Shown here piece by piece: positions 28,929-38,064 of a stretch of 64,000 bases of DNA. Numbering within the stretch: position 1 is the first letter of the stretch; every line of letters begins with the position of its first letter. Under the pieces are notes generated by a model. That model was not told the origin of the DNA. It made no database searches and saw only the letters and a list, made by a program, of their open reading frames with translations. Made by a program: the position numbers and the translations under genes. The stretch is from the NCBI GenBank assembly GCA_026126205.1, contig JAHCJP010000002.1, forward strand, positions 1 to 64,000, in the 5' to 3' direction. The DNA is from Maricaulaceae bacterium. Lineage in GTDB: Bacteria; Pseudomonadota; Alphaproteobacteria; Caulobacterales; Maricaulaceae.

Positions 28929-29878
28929 CCGGCTTTCCCGCCCCGCGACGCATCCGCACCAATGGCGTAGAGTTGTCCGTCCACCTGGCCGGGCCGCAGG
29001 ACGGCCTGCCCCTGCTGCTGCTGCACGGCTGGCCGGAGCTGGCCCATAGCTGGAAGCCGGTGTTCCCGGCGCTGGCGCAGGCGGGTTTCCGCCTGATCGC
29101 GCCGGATTTGCGCGGTTTCGGCGCTTCCGACGCGCCGAAGGACGCCGCCGGCTACGCCATCGACGCCGTGCTGGCCGACCTGACCGGGCTGCTGGACGCG
29201 CTGGAGATCGAAAAGGCGGTCTGGGCAGGCCATGACTGGGGCGGCATCATCGCCTGGCACGGCGCGATGCTGGTCCCGGAGCGCGTTTCCGGCGTCATCG
29301 GCGTCAACACCCCGCATCTGCCGCGCGGGGCGCAGCCGCCGGTGGCGGCGCTGACCGCGCTCTATGGCGAGGACCATTACATCAACCGCTTCCAGCAACC
29401 CGGCCTGGCCGAAGCCGCCTTCGAGGGGCGCGAGGACGCCTTCTTCGCCTTCATCTTCGAGACCGCGCCGCCGCAACGGGTGTTCGAGCGCCGGGGCGGC
29501 GAGGTCACGCACCTGGTGAAGAATTTCGCCGCCTTCGAGGGCCGGGCGGAAAAACGCATCGCCGTCCCGCCGGAGGAGCGCAAGGTCTACGCCGCGGCCT
29601 ACCGGCGCACCGGCTTCGCCCCCGGTTTCGGCCTCTACCGCAATCTCGACGCCAACTGGGAACGCATGGCCGGGGTCGACCACCGCCTGGCCATGCCCTG
29701 CCTCATGGTGCTGGCCGAACGCGACTTCATGCTGCCGCCGGCGCTGGCGCGCTGGATGCCGGCGCTGTGCGCGGACCTGGAGACGCACACGCTGGACGCC
29801 TGCGGCCACTGGACGATGTGGGAGCGACCGGCGGAGCTCTCGGCCCTGATGACGGACTGGCTGGCGCGGCGGTTCTAG
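28925..29878 (+). CDS. Alpha/beta hydrolase, epoxide-hydrolase type
   Basis: A 317-residue cytoplasmic hydrolase. The oxyanion-hole motif is LLLLHGWPE, and the nucleophile elbow GHDWGG places Asp104 as nucleophile, as in epoxide hydrolases and dehalogenases rather than Ser esterases. The catalytic His is His295 in CGHWTMWERP, and an acidic residue lies in AERDFMLP. The cap region contains Tyr residues as expected for epoxide hydrolases, but the substrate cannot be read. The ATG overlaps the rarD stop (28925-28928), indicating translational coupling with the transporter. Confidence 0.9.
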   Translation: MTGFPAPRRIRTNGVELSVHLAGPQDGLPLLLLHGWPELAHSWKPVFPALAQAGFRLIAPDLRGFGASDAPKDAAGYAIDAVLADLTGLLDALEIEKAVWAGHDWGGIIAWHGAMLVPERVSGVIGVNTPHLPRGAQPPVAALTALYGEDHYINRFQQPGLAEAAFEGREDAFFAFIFETAPPQRVFERRGGEVTHLVKNFAAFEGRAEKRIAVPPEERKVYAAAYRRTGFAPGFGLYRNLDANWERMAGVDHRLAMPCLMVLAERDFMLPPALARWMPALCADLETHTLDACGHWTMWERPAELSALMTDWLARRF

Positions 29879-29886
29879 CCCCTCGC

Positions 29887-30213
29887 CTACACCTTCCGCC
29901 AGCGCGGCTCGCCCTTGAACGGGCGCGTGACCAGGTACAGCACGATGGCGATCAGGATGCGCGCGATGATGACGAAGAAAATGAAGGTCAGCTGCTGGCC
30001 GGTCATCAGCCAGCGCACCCAGATATTATAGCGGATCGGCAGATCGCTGCCGGTCAGCCAGCGCTCCACCACCTGCCCGGCGTCCAGCATGGCGTTCAGC
30101 ACGTCCGGCGCCTGGATGCCGATGAACACGATGCCGATGGTGGCCAGCACGAAGCTGGCGAAAATGGTGAAGGTCGCCACCGCGACGCTGCCGAAAATGT
30201 TGTTCCCGAACAT
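29887..30213 (-). CDS. Small two-helix membrane protein of unknown function
   Basis: A 108-residue protein with two clear transmembrane segments: SVAVATFTIFASFVLATIGI (about 9-33) and LTFIFFVIIARILIAIVLYL (about 76-97), separated by a polar loop and followed by a basic tail KGEPRWRKV. The frame is open to 30405, but the ATG at 30213 is preceded by a GGGGAAGGA ribosome site and begins the first hydrophobic helix. I do not recognise the family. It converges on the epoxide-hydrolase gene (8 bases between the stops). Confidence 0.75.
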   Translation of the reverse strand: MFGNNIFGSVAVATFTIFASFVLATIGIVFIGIQAPDVLNAMLDAGQVVERWLTGSDLPIRYNIWVRWLMTGQQLTFIFFVIIARILIAIVLYLVTRPFKGEPRWRKV

Positions 30214-30520
30214 GGGCCTGTTCCTTCCCCCGCGCGTTGTCCCGCCGGCACTATAGCGCGCCCGGCCTCCGCCGTCGCGCTGCAAGCCGCGGGCCGCGCG
30301 CCCGGAGCCTCGCCCGCGATTGCGGCGGAAAAGGGGGCGGGGCGCGCCTTCTTTCGTCCTTGCGGCGAAACCCTTCCCCCCCACGCGCGAAATATCTGGC
30401 AGCACCCTCGCGGGTCGGCTGCTAACGTTCGGAAATCGTTCAGGAATCAGCGCGCATCCTCTTGATCGCGCCCGGCGTTCTGGTCAAGGGTTTTCGCCGG
30501 GGGAGCCACAGGAGAGGCGC
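30214..30520. other. Divergent intergenic region (307 bases) upstream of usg
   Basis: No supported gene. A minus-strand -10-like GCTATAGT (30250-30257) faces the small membrane protein. A GTTC-N7-GTTC pair (30427-30441) matches the alphaproteobacterial LexA box spacing but has a mixed spacer. GGAGAGG at 30511-30517 is the usg ribosome site. The middle (about 30260-30420) is plain GC-rich sequence with homopolymeric G and C runs. Confidence 0.5.
30427..30441 (+). promoter_or_regulatory. Possible LexA-box-like site upstream of usg
   Basis: GTTC-GGAAATC-GTTC is an exact match to the alphaproteobacterial LexA recognition pattern GTTC-N7-GTTC. It lies 80-94 bases before the usg ATG. The spacer is not the AT-rich type seen in strong sites, and about one such match per 64 kb is expected by chance, so this is tentative. 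Confidence 0.25.
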
Positions 30521-30787
30521 ATGAGCGGCGAGCTGGAGATGCAATTGCGGGGTTACCGCCTGACCACGGCGGAGGTGCTGTATCACATGCCGGACCATCC
30601 CGGCCTGTTGCAGAGCTTTCTCTGGCAGACCTATGACATCGCCCCGCGCTATCCGCGCCTGACGCGGTTCCTGGATTTCTGGCGGCGCGAGATCGTCGCC
30701 GTGATCCACACCGTGCGCGTCGCCCACGCCGGCCTGGTGCGCCCCGCCGAATGGCGCGGCGCCGATATCGAACTGCGCATGCAATAG
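30521..30787 (+). CDS. usg: Usg family protein
   Basis: An 88-residue protein matching the Usg family, a small alphaproteobacterial protein: LQLRGYRLTTAEVLYHMPDH-like start (here QLRGYRLTTAEVLYHMPDHP), the LLQSFLWQTYDIAPRYP centre and FLDFWRREIVAVIHTVRVAH near the end. The biochemical role is not established. The name comes from the gene upstream of trpF in the Caulobacter trpFBA operon; here trpF lies about 15 kb away (45584). A strong GGAGAGG ribosome site precedes the ATG at 30521. Confidence 0.9.
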   Translation: MSGELEMQLRGYRLTTAEVLYHMPDHPGLLQSFLWQTYDIAPRYPRLTRFLDFWRREIVAVIHTVRVAHAGLVRPAEWRGADIELRMQ

Positions 30788-30858
30788 CGCAGGCGCGGCG
30801 GGCCGCGGATCGCAAGCAGGAATTGCCGTGAGCGCTGAGAGCATCATAGGCTGCGCCC

Positions 30859-31797
30859 ATGTGGCCCGCCGTCCTCCTCGCCCTCGTTCAGTCCGCCGCC
30901 GAGCCGACCGTCGATCTGGCGGCGGAGCTAGAGGCCTTCCGCAAAGGGACGGTCGACCCGGCCGCCTATGATTACGGCCGCATCCGCTTCCATGAGGACG
31001 GCGTCGCGGCCTGGGCGGCGATGGACGCGCTGGAGCAGCTTGCCGGAGAACGCTCGCAGGTCCCGCCGGAGCACCGGGACGGCCGGGGCTTTTCCGGTTG
31101 CCTGCTGGGGACGGAAAGCTACGCCATTGTCGGCGGCGTTCGCGTGGCGAAACTGGCGCCGGACCGGGAAAGCTACGCGCGGGCGCGCGCTTATGCGCTG
31201 GACGTCGTGGCGCGAACCGAAGCTGCACTCACCCGGCGCCTGGTGGAAATCGAGGCGGCGGACAGCGATGCCCGGCTGCGCGCGCTGCGCGCCCATCACG
31301 CGCGGGACGCCGCCTGGCGCGGCGCGCTGTTCGCGTGGGAGCCGGGCGCGCCGGCTCATGTGCGCGAAGTGGTGATGGCCGCCGTCTATCCACGCCTGTG
31401 TGATACCGACAGCGCCTCGGCAGCCTTCATGCGGGAGGCTGTCGATGACATCGGCTGGTTCACCATCGGCGAGCATGGCGCGGAGGCGGACCGGATGGCG
31501 TTTCTGCTGGTTCAGCATGCGGACCACGATCCTGATCTGCAGCGCGAGGTTCTGGCGCGGCTGGAAACGCTCCTTGCCGAAGGCGAAACCACTCCGCTGC
31601 ACTACGCCATGCTGTTCGACCGCACGGCGGTGAATTCCGGCAGGCCGCAACGCTACGGCTCTCAGGGGCGATGCATGGGGCCGTCCTGGACGCCAGTGGA
31701 GATCGAAGACCCGGACGGCGTCGACGCACGCCGCGACGCGCTCGGCTTGACGCCGCTCGAGGACCTTGTCGCGCAACATTCCGGACGCTGCCGTTAG
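30859..31797 (+). CDS. DUF6624-containing protein
   Basis: A 312-residue protein with a short hydrophobic N terminus (MWPAVLLALVQSAAEP, possibly a signal peptide). The C-terminal half fits DUF6624: DIGWFTIGEHGAEADRMAF, LLVQHADHDPDLQREVL, YAMLFDRTAVNSGRPQRYGS with the DR-x-x-V...G-x-x-Q-x-YGSQ signature, and PVEIEDPDGVDARRDALGL. The function is unknown. No Shine-Dalgarno is visible before the ATG at 30859, and a weak -10-like CATAGG ends eight bases upstream, so initiation may be leaderless. It stands alone between usg and a small membrane protein gene. Confidence 0.85.
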   Translation: MWPAVLLALVQSAAEPTVDLAAELEAFRKGTVDPAAYDYGRIRFHEDGVAAWAAMDALEQLAGERSQVPPEHRDGRGFSGCLLGTESYAIVGGVRVAKLAPDRESYARARAYALDVVARTEAALTRRLVEIEAADSDARLRALRAHHARDAAWRGALFAWEPGAPAHVREVVMAAVYPRLCDTDSASAAFMREAVDDIGWFTIGEHGAEADRMAFLLVQHADHDPDLQREVLARLETLLAEGETTPLHYAMLFDRTAVNSGRPQRYGSQGRCMGPSWTPVEIEDPDGVDARRDALGLTPLEDLVAQHSGRCR

Positions 31798-31900
31798 GCC
31801 GGCTGCGTAATGCATTCGCCGCCTCTTCCACGCATCCCGCGCCGTGACGCCGGGCCGGTTTGCCCGTAATCTGCCGCGCATGGTGGATGGAGCGCCGGTC

Positions 31901-32101
31901 ATGGCCGCCTATGTCGCCGGGCCTGTCGGCCTGCTGCTGCTGGTGTTCAATGTCTATGCGGTGATGAACATCGCCCGCTCGCGCCTTGGCGCCGCGGCGC
32001 GTTTCCTGTGGGCGGCGCTGGTGCTGGCGCTGCCGTTCATCGGCTTCCTGGTCTGGCTGGTCATCGGCCCGCGCGGCGAGCGCGTGCTGTACCGGCGCTA
32101 G
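31901..32101 (+). CDS. Small PLDc_N-type membrane protein
   Basis: A 66-residue protein with two hydrophobic helices: YVAGPVGLLLLVFNVYAVMN and FLWAALVLALPFIGFLVWLV, followed by GPRGERVLYRR. This matches the phospholipase-D N-terminal membrane domain (PLDc_N) occurring as a stand-alone protein. The ATG at 31901 has GGAG eight bases upstream; the in-frame ATG at 31880 (73 residues) has no ribosome site. The function is unknown. It lies 18 bases before mnmC and may be co-transcribed with it. Confidence 0.75.
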   Translation: MAAYVAGPVGLLLLVFNVYAVMNIARSRLGAAARFLWAALVLALPFIGFLVWLVIGPRGERVLYRR

Positions 32102-32119
32102 GCGTTAGGTCCTAAATCA

Positions 32120-33943
32120 TTGACCCTGAAGCTTTATTGCGAACCGCCGGCGCTGGACTGGGACGGCCCGGTTCCGCGCGCCGCGGGCCATGGCGACGTC
32201 TATTTCTCCGCCGAAGGCGGGCTGGACGAGGCGCGGGCGGTGTTCCTTTCCGGATGCGGCCTGCCCGGTGCGTGGCGCGGGCGGCGCAGCTTCACGGTGG
32301 GGGAGCTGGGCTTCGGAACCGGGCTGAACATTCTGGCGCTGCTTGACCTGTGGCGCCGGGAAGGCCCGCCGGGGGCGTGGCTGCACGTGGTTTCGGTCGA
32401 GGCCAGCCCGCTGACCCGCGACCAGGCGCGCCGCGCCCACGCCGCGTGGCCGGAACTGGCGGAGCTTTCCGCCGCGCTGCTGGCGCAATGGCCGGCGCCG
32501 TTGCGGGGCGCGCACCGCCTGCGCATTGATGATTTGCGGGCGACGCTGACCCTGCATTTCGGCGCGGCGGCGGAAGCCCTGCCGGAAATGGATTTCCGCG
32601 CCGGGGCCTGGTTTCTCGACGGCTTCGCCCCGGCGAAAAACCCGGAGATGTGGGACCCGGCCCTGTTCGGCCATGTCGCCCGCCTGTCGGCGCCCGGCGC
32701 GCGGGCGGCGACCTTCACCGTCGCCGGCGCCGTGCGGCGCGGACTCGCGGCGGCGGGGTTCGCGGTCGACAAACGCCCCGGATTCGGCCGCAAGCGCGAG
32801 CGATTGGAAGCGGTGTATAGGCCGGGAGAGGATAAAGAGGGTGTAATAGAGGGAGTGAAAGGGGGGCTGGGAGGCAGTGAAAACGACACTGTTGCAGGCG
32901 CCCTGGATACCCCTTTGCCGGTTATCGGCGGCGGCGTCGCCGGGGCGGCGCTGGCCGGGGCGCTGCGGGCGCGGGGGCTCGAGGCCTATATTATTGATCC
33001 TGCAGGCCTTTCGGGCGGCGCTTCCGGCGCGCCGGCGGGGTTGCTGACCCCAAGGCTGGAGCTGGCCGACCGCCCGCATGTCCGCGCTTTGCTGGCGGCG
33101 TTCGAATACGCCCGGCGGCTGTATGACGGCCGCGATGGTTTCCACGCTTCCGGGGCTGCGCGCCTGCCGCGGGACGCGAAGGAAGCCGAACGATTACAGG
33201 CGCTTGCCGCGGCGATGGGCGATGGCTACGACTGGAACGGAACAGCGCTGTCCATGGACCGCGCCGGCTGGTTCGAGCCGCGAAAACTGGTCGCCGCGCT
33301 GGCCGCGGAGACGCCGGTTATCCACGCCCGGGCGGCGGACATCTCCCCCAATGGCGAGGGCGGCTGGCGGGTGCTGGACGAGGACGGCCGCACCCTGGCG
33401 GATTCGCCTGTCCTGCTTGCCGCCCCCGGCGCTGGCGCGGCGCGCTGGTTCGCCGATATCGCCCCCTCCGCCGGCCGGGTGGCGGGATTCGCGGGCGCGG
33501 GCCCGGAAACCCCAATAGTTTGGGGGGGTTACGCCTGTCCGGCGCCCGGCGGCGCCCTCGCCGGGGCGACGCATGAGAAAGGCGCTGATCCGGGCGATGC
33601 GGACGCCGCAAGAGCAAAAATTTTCAATGACTTGCGTGAGCGTCTTCCAGCGCTGGCCGAGGGGCTGACGCCGGACCCCGCCCGCGACTGGTCCGGGGTG
33701 CGCGCCGTGACGCCGGACCGGCTGCCGGTCTGTGGCGAACTGTCTGAAAAGCCTGGTGTATTTCTGCTTTCCGGACTGGGTTCGCGCGGGTTCGCGCATG
33801 CGCCGCTGCTGGCCGAAACGCTGGTTTCGCAGCTGTTCGGAGAACCCTGTCCGCTTGAAATATCAGGGTTTTCCGCCTTCGCGCCGGGCCGGTTCGCCGC
33901 CCGCCGCGCCCGCCGCGCTCAGACGCCGTCAAAGGCCGGATGA
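32120..33943 (+). CDS. mnmC: Bifunctional MnmC: tRNA mnm5s2U34 methyltransferase / FAD-dependent cmnm5s2U34 oxidoreductase
   Basis: A 607-residue fusion. The N-terminal methyltransferase (about 1-235) has GELGFGTGLN (SAM site, residues 61-70) and FLDGFAPAKNPEMW. The C-terminal oxidoreductase begins with the dinucleotide-binding motif VIGGGVAGAALAGAL and ends with GVFLLSGLGSRGFAHAPLLAE. The enzyme completes the 5-methylaminomethyl modification of wobble uridine. The start is TTG at 32120 (MTLKLYCEPP), the only start that covers the conserved N terminus. The interdomain linker (about 32815-32890) is purine-rich and noticeably lower in GC than the rest. The 3' end overlaps the converging GNAT gene by 25 bases. 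Confidence 0.93.
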   Translation: MTLKLYCEPPALDWDGPVPRAAGHGDVYFSAEGGLDEARAVFLSGCGLPGAWRGRRSFTVGELGFGTGLNILALLDLWRREGPPGAWLHVVSVEASPLTRDQARRAHAAWPELAELSAALLAQWPAPLRGAHRLRIDDLRATLTLHFGAAAEALPEMDFRAGAWFLDGFAPAKNPEMWDPALFGHVARLSAPGARAATFTVAGAVRRGLAAAGFAVDKRPGFGRKRERLEAVYRPGEDKEGVIEGVKGGLGGSENDTVAGALDTPLPVIGGGVAGAALAGALRARGLEAYIIDPAGLSGGASGAPAGLLTPRLELADRPHVRALLAAFEYARRLYDGRDGFHASGAARLPRDAKEAERLQALAAAMGDGYDWNGTALSMDRAGWFEPRKLVAALAAETPVIHARAADISPNGEGGWRVLDEDGRTLADSPVLLAAPGAGAARWFADIAPSAGRVAGFAGAGPETPIVWGGYACPAPGGALAGATHEKGADPGDADAARAKIFNDLRERLPALAEGLTPDPARDWSGVRAVTPDRLPVCGELSEKPGVFLLSGLGSRGFAHAPLLAETLVSQLFGEPCPLEISGFSAFAPGRFAARRARRAQTPSKAG

Positions 33944-34437
33944 TAGTGGATAACCGCCGGGCCGGACGGGGTGCGGGCGGGGTCGATCACCAGCCGCTGG
34001 AAGGCGTCTCCCGCCGCGCCGTCCGGGTCGCCGGACCAGCGCCAGCCGGCCGCGGATGCGGGCGAAAAACCGAAGCGTTCGTAATAGGATGGCGCGCCCA
34101 GCACCACCACGAACGCCGCGCCGAGACGGCGGACCTGGTCCAGCCCCGCCCGGATCAGCGCCGCGCCGATTCCCTGGCGCTGCAAAGCGGGGATAACCGC
34201 CACCGGGCCGAGGCCGAACCCGAAGGCGGCATCGCCTGCGTCTGGGTCCAGCTTCACCGGTGAAAACACCACCATTCCGCTTACCTTTCCATTACCTTCG
34301 CAGACCCATTCCATAACCCCGGCGTCCGCGGCGCGCAGCGCGCGCACCAGGCGCGCCTCCTCCGGCCCCGGAAAGGCGGCTTTCAACAGCGCGTCGGCGG
34401 CGTCATGATCGCCGGCGCGGGCGGCGCGGATCTGCAA
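33919..34437 (-). CDS. GNAT family N-acetyltransferase
   Basis: A 172-residue GNAT enzyme. Motif A is GLGPVAVIPALQRQGIGAALI (pyrophosphate-binding Q-x-x-G-I-G), followed by VVVLGAPSYYERFGFSPAS, the typical YhbS-like motif. It transfers an acetyl group from acetyl-CoA to an unknown amine. The start is TTG at 34437 (MQIRAARAGDHD), which covers the whole fold; no ATG is available upstream. It lies 11 bases after the eipA stop on the same strand, suggesting co-transcription. Confidence 0.88.
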   Translation of the reverse strand: MQIRAARAGDHDAADALLKAAFPGPEEARLVRALRAADAGVMEWVCEGNGKVSGMVVFSPVKLDPDAGDAAFGFGLGPVAVIPALQRQGIGAALIRAGLDQVRRLGAAFVVVLGAPSYYERFGFSPASAAGWRWSGDPDGAAGDAFQRLVIDPARTPSGPAVIHYHPAFDGV

Positions 34438-34448
34438 GCGAAGCGGCC

Positions 34449-35006
34449 CTAAAACGGCAGCCAGTTGCGGCGGCGCGAATAGGACAGATAGCCGACATTG
34501 GCCCCGAGCCGCAGCCCGACGCCGGAGCGGATGGGCGCCAGCGTGATATTGCTGGCGCGCTGATAGTTCACGCCCATGCCGGCGACGAAATAGGCCGACC
34601 CCTCGACGCCCGGAAAGCGCTGGTAGATGCGGTCGGTGTCGCCGAGATTATAGACCAGCGTGAACACCTTGCTGGCGTTGCCGCCGGTGTCGAAGCCCAG
34701 CGACGGGCCCTGCCAGTACACCTTCTGGCGGCGGCCGTCGCGCATGTGCAGCCAGCCTTCGCCATAGCGCAGGCCGACGCCGATGGCGCCGGAGACCTCT
34801 TCGCCCGCCACATAGCCGACGGGGCGGCCGTGATCGGCGAAGATGCGCTCCACCACCGAGGCCGCGGCCTCGGCCGTCACCCCGAAGAAATCGACAATGG
34901 CGTCGGCGATCTCCTCGCTGGTGTAGGTGTCGTCGTTCTGCTGGGCGGCCGCCGGCGCCGCAAAGGCGAAGGCGGCGAGAAGCGTGGTAATCAGCAAGGC
35001 GCGCAT
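34449..35006 (-). CDS. eipA: EipA family (DUF1134) envelope integrity protein
   Basis: A 185-residue secreted protein: signal peptide MRALLITTLLAAFAFAAPAAAQ, then the DUF1134 core with EIADAIVDFFGVTAEAAASV, GRPVGYVAGEEVSGAIGVGL, GEGWLHMRDG, VYWQGPSLGFDTGGNASKVF and GAYFVA-like GSAYFVAGMGVNYQR, ending near GVGLRLGANVGYL. In Brucella the family member EipA is a periplasmic protein needed for envelope integrity. GGGAG sits just before the ATG at 35006. It is transcribed divergently from lepA. Confidence 0.9.
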   Translation of the reverse strand: MRALLITTLLAAFAFAAPAAAQQNDDTYTSEEIADAIVDFFGVTAEAAASVVERIFADHGRPVGYVAGEEVSGAIGVGLRYGEGWLHMRDGRRQKVYWQGPSLGFDTGGNASKVFTLVYNLGDTDRIYQRFPGVEGSAYFVAGMGVNYQRASNITLAPIRSGVGLRLGANVGYLSYSRRRNWLPF

Positions 35007-35132
35007 GGGCGTCTCCCTGTTCGCTGTTGTTCGCGGCGAAGATGGCCGCCGATTGCGGCCACAGCGCGGCGAATCGCTTGACATCGGCTTAATAACGCCC
35101 GCCCGAAGCTGAAAATTCCCTGACAATTCCAG

Positions 35133-35154
35133 TCCGCCAAGATCGCTTGGCGGA
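35133..35154 (+). promoter_or_regulatory. Perfect 9-bp inverted repeat in the lepA leader
   Basis: TCCGCCAAG and CTTGGCGGA flank a four-base ATCG centre. The repeat ends 29 bases before the lepA ATG, has no T-run after it and no upstream transcription unit to terminate, so it may be an operator or a leader RNA hairpin. Confidence 0.4.
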
Positions 35155-35183
35155 AACGCGCCCCGATGCTAAGGCCCGCCGCC

Positions 35184-36992
<1,809 letters not shown>

Positions 36993-37107
36993 GGGGAGTT
37001 AGAGGAGCGATCGCCACTGAGCTGCGACCAATCCACAATTGAACTGACTGTAAATGCCCGTTAAAGGCGGATAGGGTCTCTCAACACGTGGAGATTCGGC
37101 ACGCCTC

Positions 37108-38064
37108 ATGTCTTTCGACGAAGATAAACTGACACATAAATTCGGCGGACCATGGACCGAAATTAAATTAGATGCGGTGCAGTATTACCTGAAGTTTTTC
37201 ACAAATGCGTTGAAAAACAAACCGACTCCTGAGCACCCGTTTGAACTCTGGTACATTGATGCATTTGCCGGAGCTGGTGAACGAGCGATCAGGAATGATG
37301 CCAGCGGGCTTTTTGGGATCCCCGACGCAAAGCTCGGCGAACTCCGCCTTGCGGGCTCGGCAAAACGTGCCCTTTCAATTGATCCACCTTTTTCTCGGTT
37401 TGTTTTTGTTGAAATCCGGGAGGAGTTTGTCTCTCAGTTGGAGCGACTTCGCGAGAGATATAATACGCGAAACATTCGATGCATTAAAGGCGATGCAAAT
37501 GAAGTTCTTCCGTCTATATTTAATTCTTCCCCGTGGAAACCTAAGCCACGATGGGGAGAGCGTCAGCATCGAGCCGTCGTGTTTCTTGACCCTTACGATC
37601 TCGTCGACTGGGAAACCCTAACCTGCTTATCATCGACCGGCGCCGTGGATTTGTGGCTCTTATTCCCCATTGGGAGCGTCTTAAGACAGGCGGCAAACGA
37701 TTTCTCAAAGGTTGTTCCCGAGAAGGCGAGGTATTTGGACCGCGCGTTCGGTTGCGCGGAGTGGCGAGATCGCATTTATGAAGCGCCCGCAGAATCGAGT
37801 CTGTTTCCTGACTATTCCCGAAACCTCCATAGGAAACGTAAGGCCGACGTCGAGGCCTATTACAAAGAGCGCCTCGAGACACTTTTCCCATATGTGTCGG
37901 ATCCTCTACCCTTGCTGACAGCGCGCGGCGCTCAGATATTCTCTCTTTATTTTGCGGTTTCTAACAAGAGTACCGTCGCGCAGGATTTAGCGCGCAGGTG
38001 CATCGCGGATTTAACTCGGCACTACAGGGTTAGGGGTAGTTCATCCCAAGTGCGTCCTCGATAA
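37108..38064 (+). CDS. tcmP: Three-Cys-motif partner protein TcmP
   Basis: A 318-residue protein of the TcmP family. It has class-I methyltransferase-like landmarks: YIDAFAGAGE (residues 49-58, motif I position), FVFVEIREEFVSQL (acidic end of the second strand), CIKGDANEVLP, and VVFLDPYDLVDWETL (about 155-170), followed by DLWLLFPIG. The family is named for its association with three-Cys (Gp37/Gp68) proteins, and one is encoded convergently here with a 43-base overlap of the 3' ends. The gene is clearly richer in A and T than its neighbours, suggesting horizontal acquisition. No strong ribosome site precedes the ATG at 37108. Methyltransferase activity is an inference from motifs. Confidence 0.85.
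   Translation: MSFDEDKLTHKFGGPWTEIKLDAVQYYLKFFTNALKNKPTPEHPFELWYIDAFAGAGERAIRNDASGLFGIPDAKLGELRLAGSAKRALSIDPPFSRFVFVEIREEFVSQLERLRERYNTRNIRCIKGDANEVLPSIFNSSPWKPKPRWGERQHRAVVFLDPYDLVDWETLTCLSSTGAVDLWLLFPIGSVLRQAANDFSKVVPEKARYLDRAFGCAEWRDRIYEAPAESSLFPDYSRNLHRKRKADVEAYYKERLETLFPYVSDPLPLLTARGAQIFSLYFAVSNKSTVAQDLARRCIADLTRHYRVRGSSSQVRPR

Noticed and set aside
35019..35032. GTTC pair before eipA/lepA resembling a LexA box
   Set aside because: The half sites are six bases apart, not seven, and lie in ordinary GC-rich leader sequence.
37039..37067. TTGAAC-N17-TAAAGG as the tcmP promoter
   Set aside because: The -10 match is only three of six positions, too weak to call.
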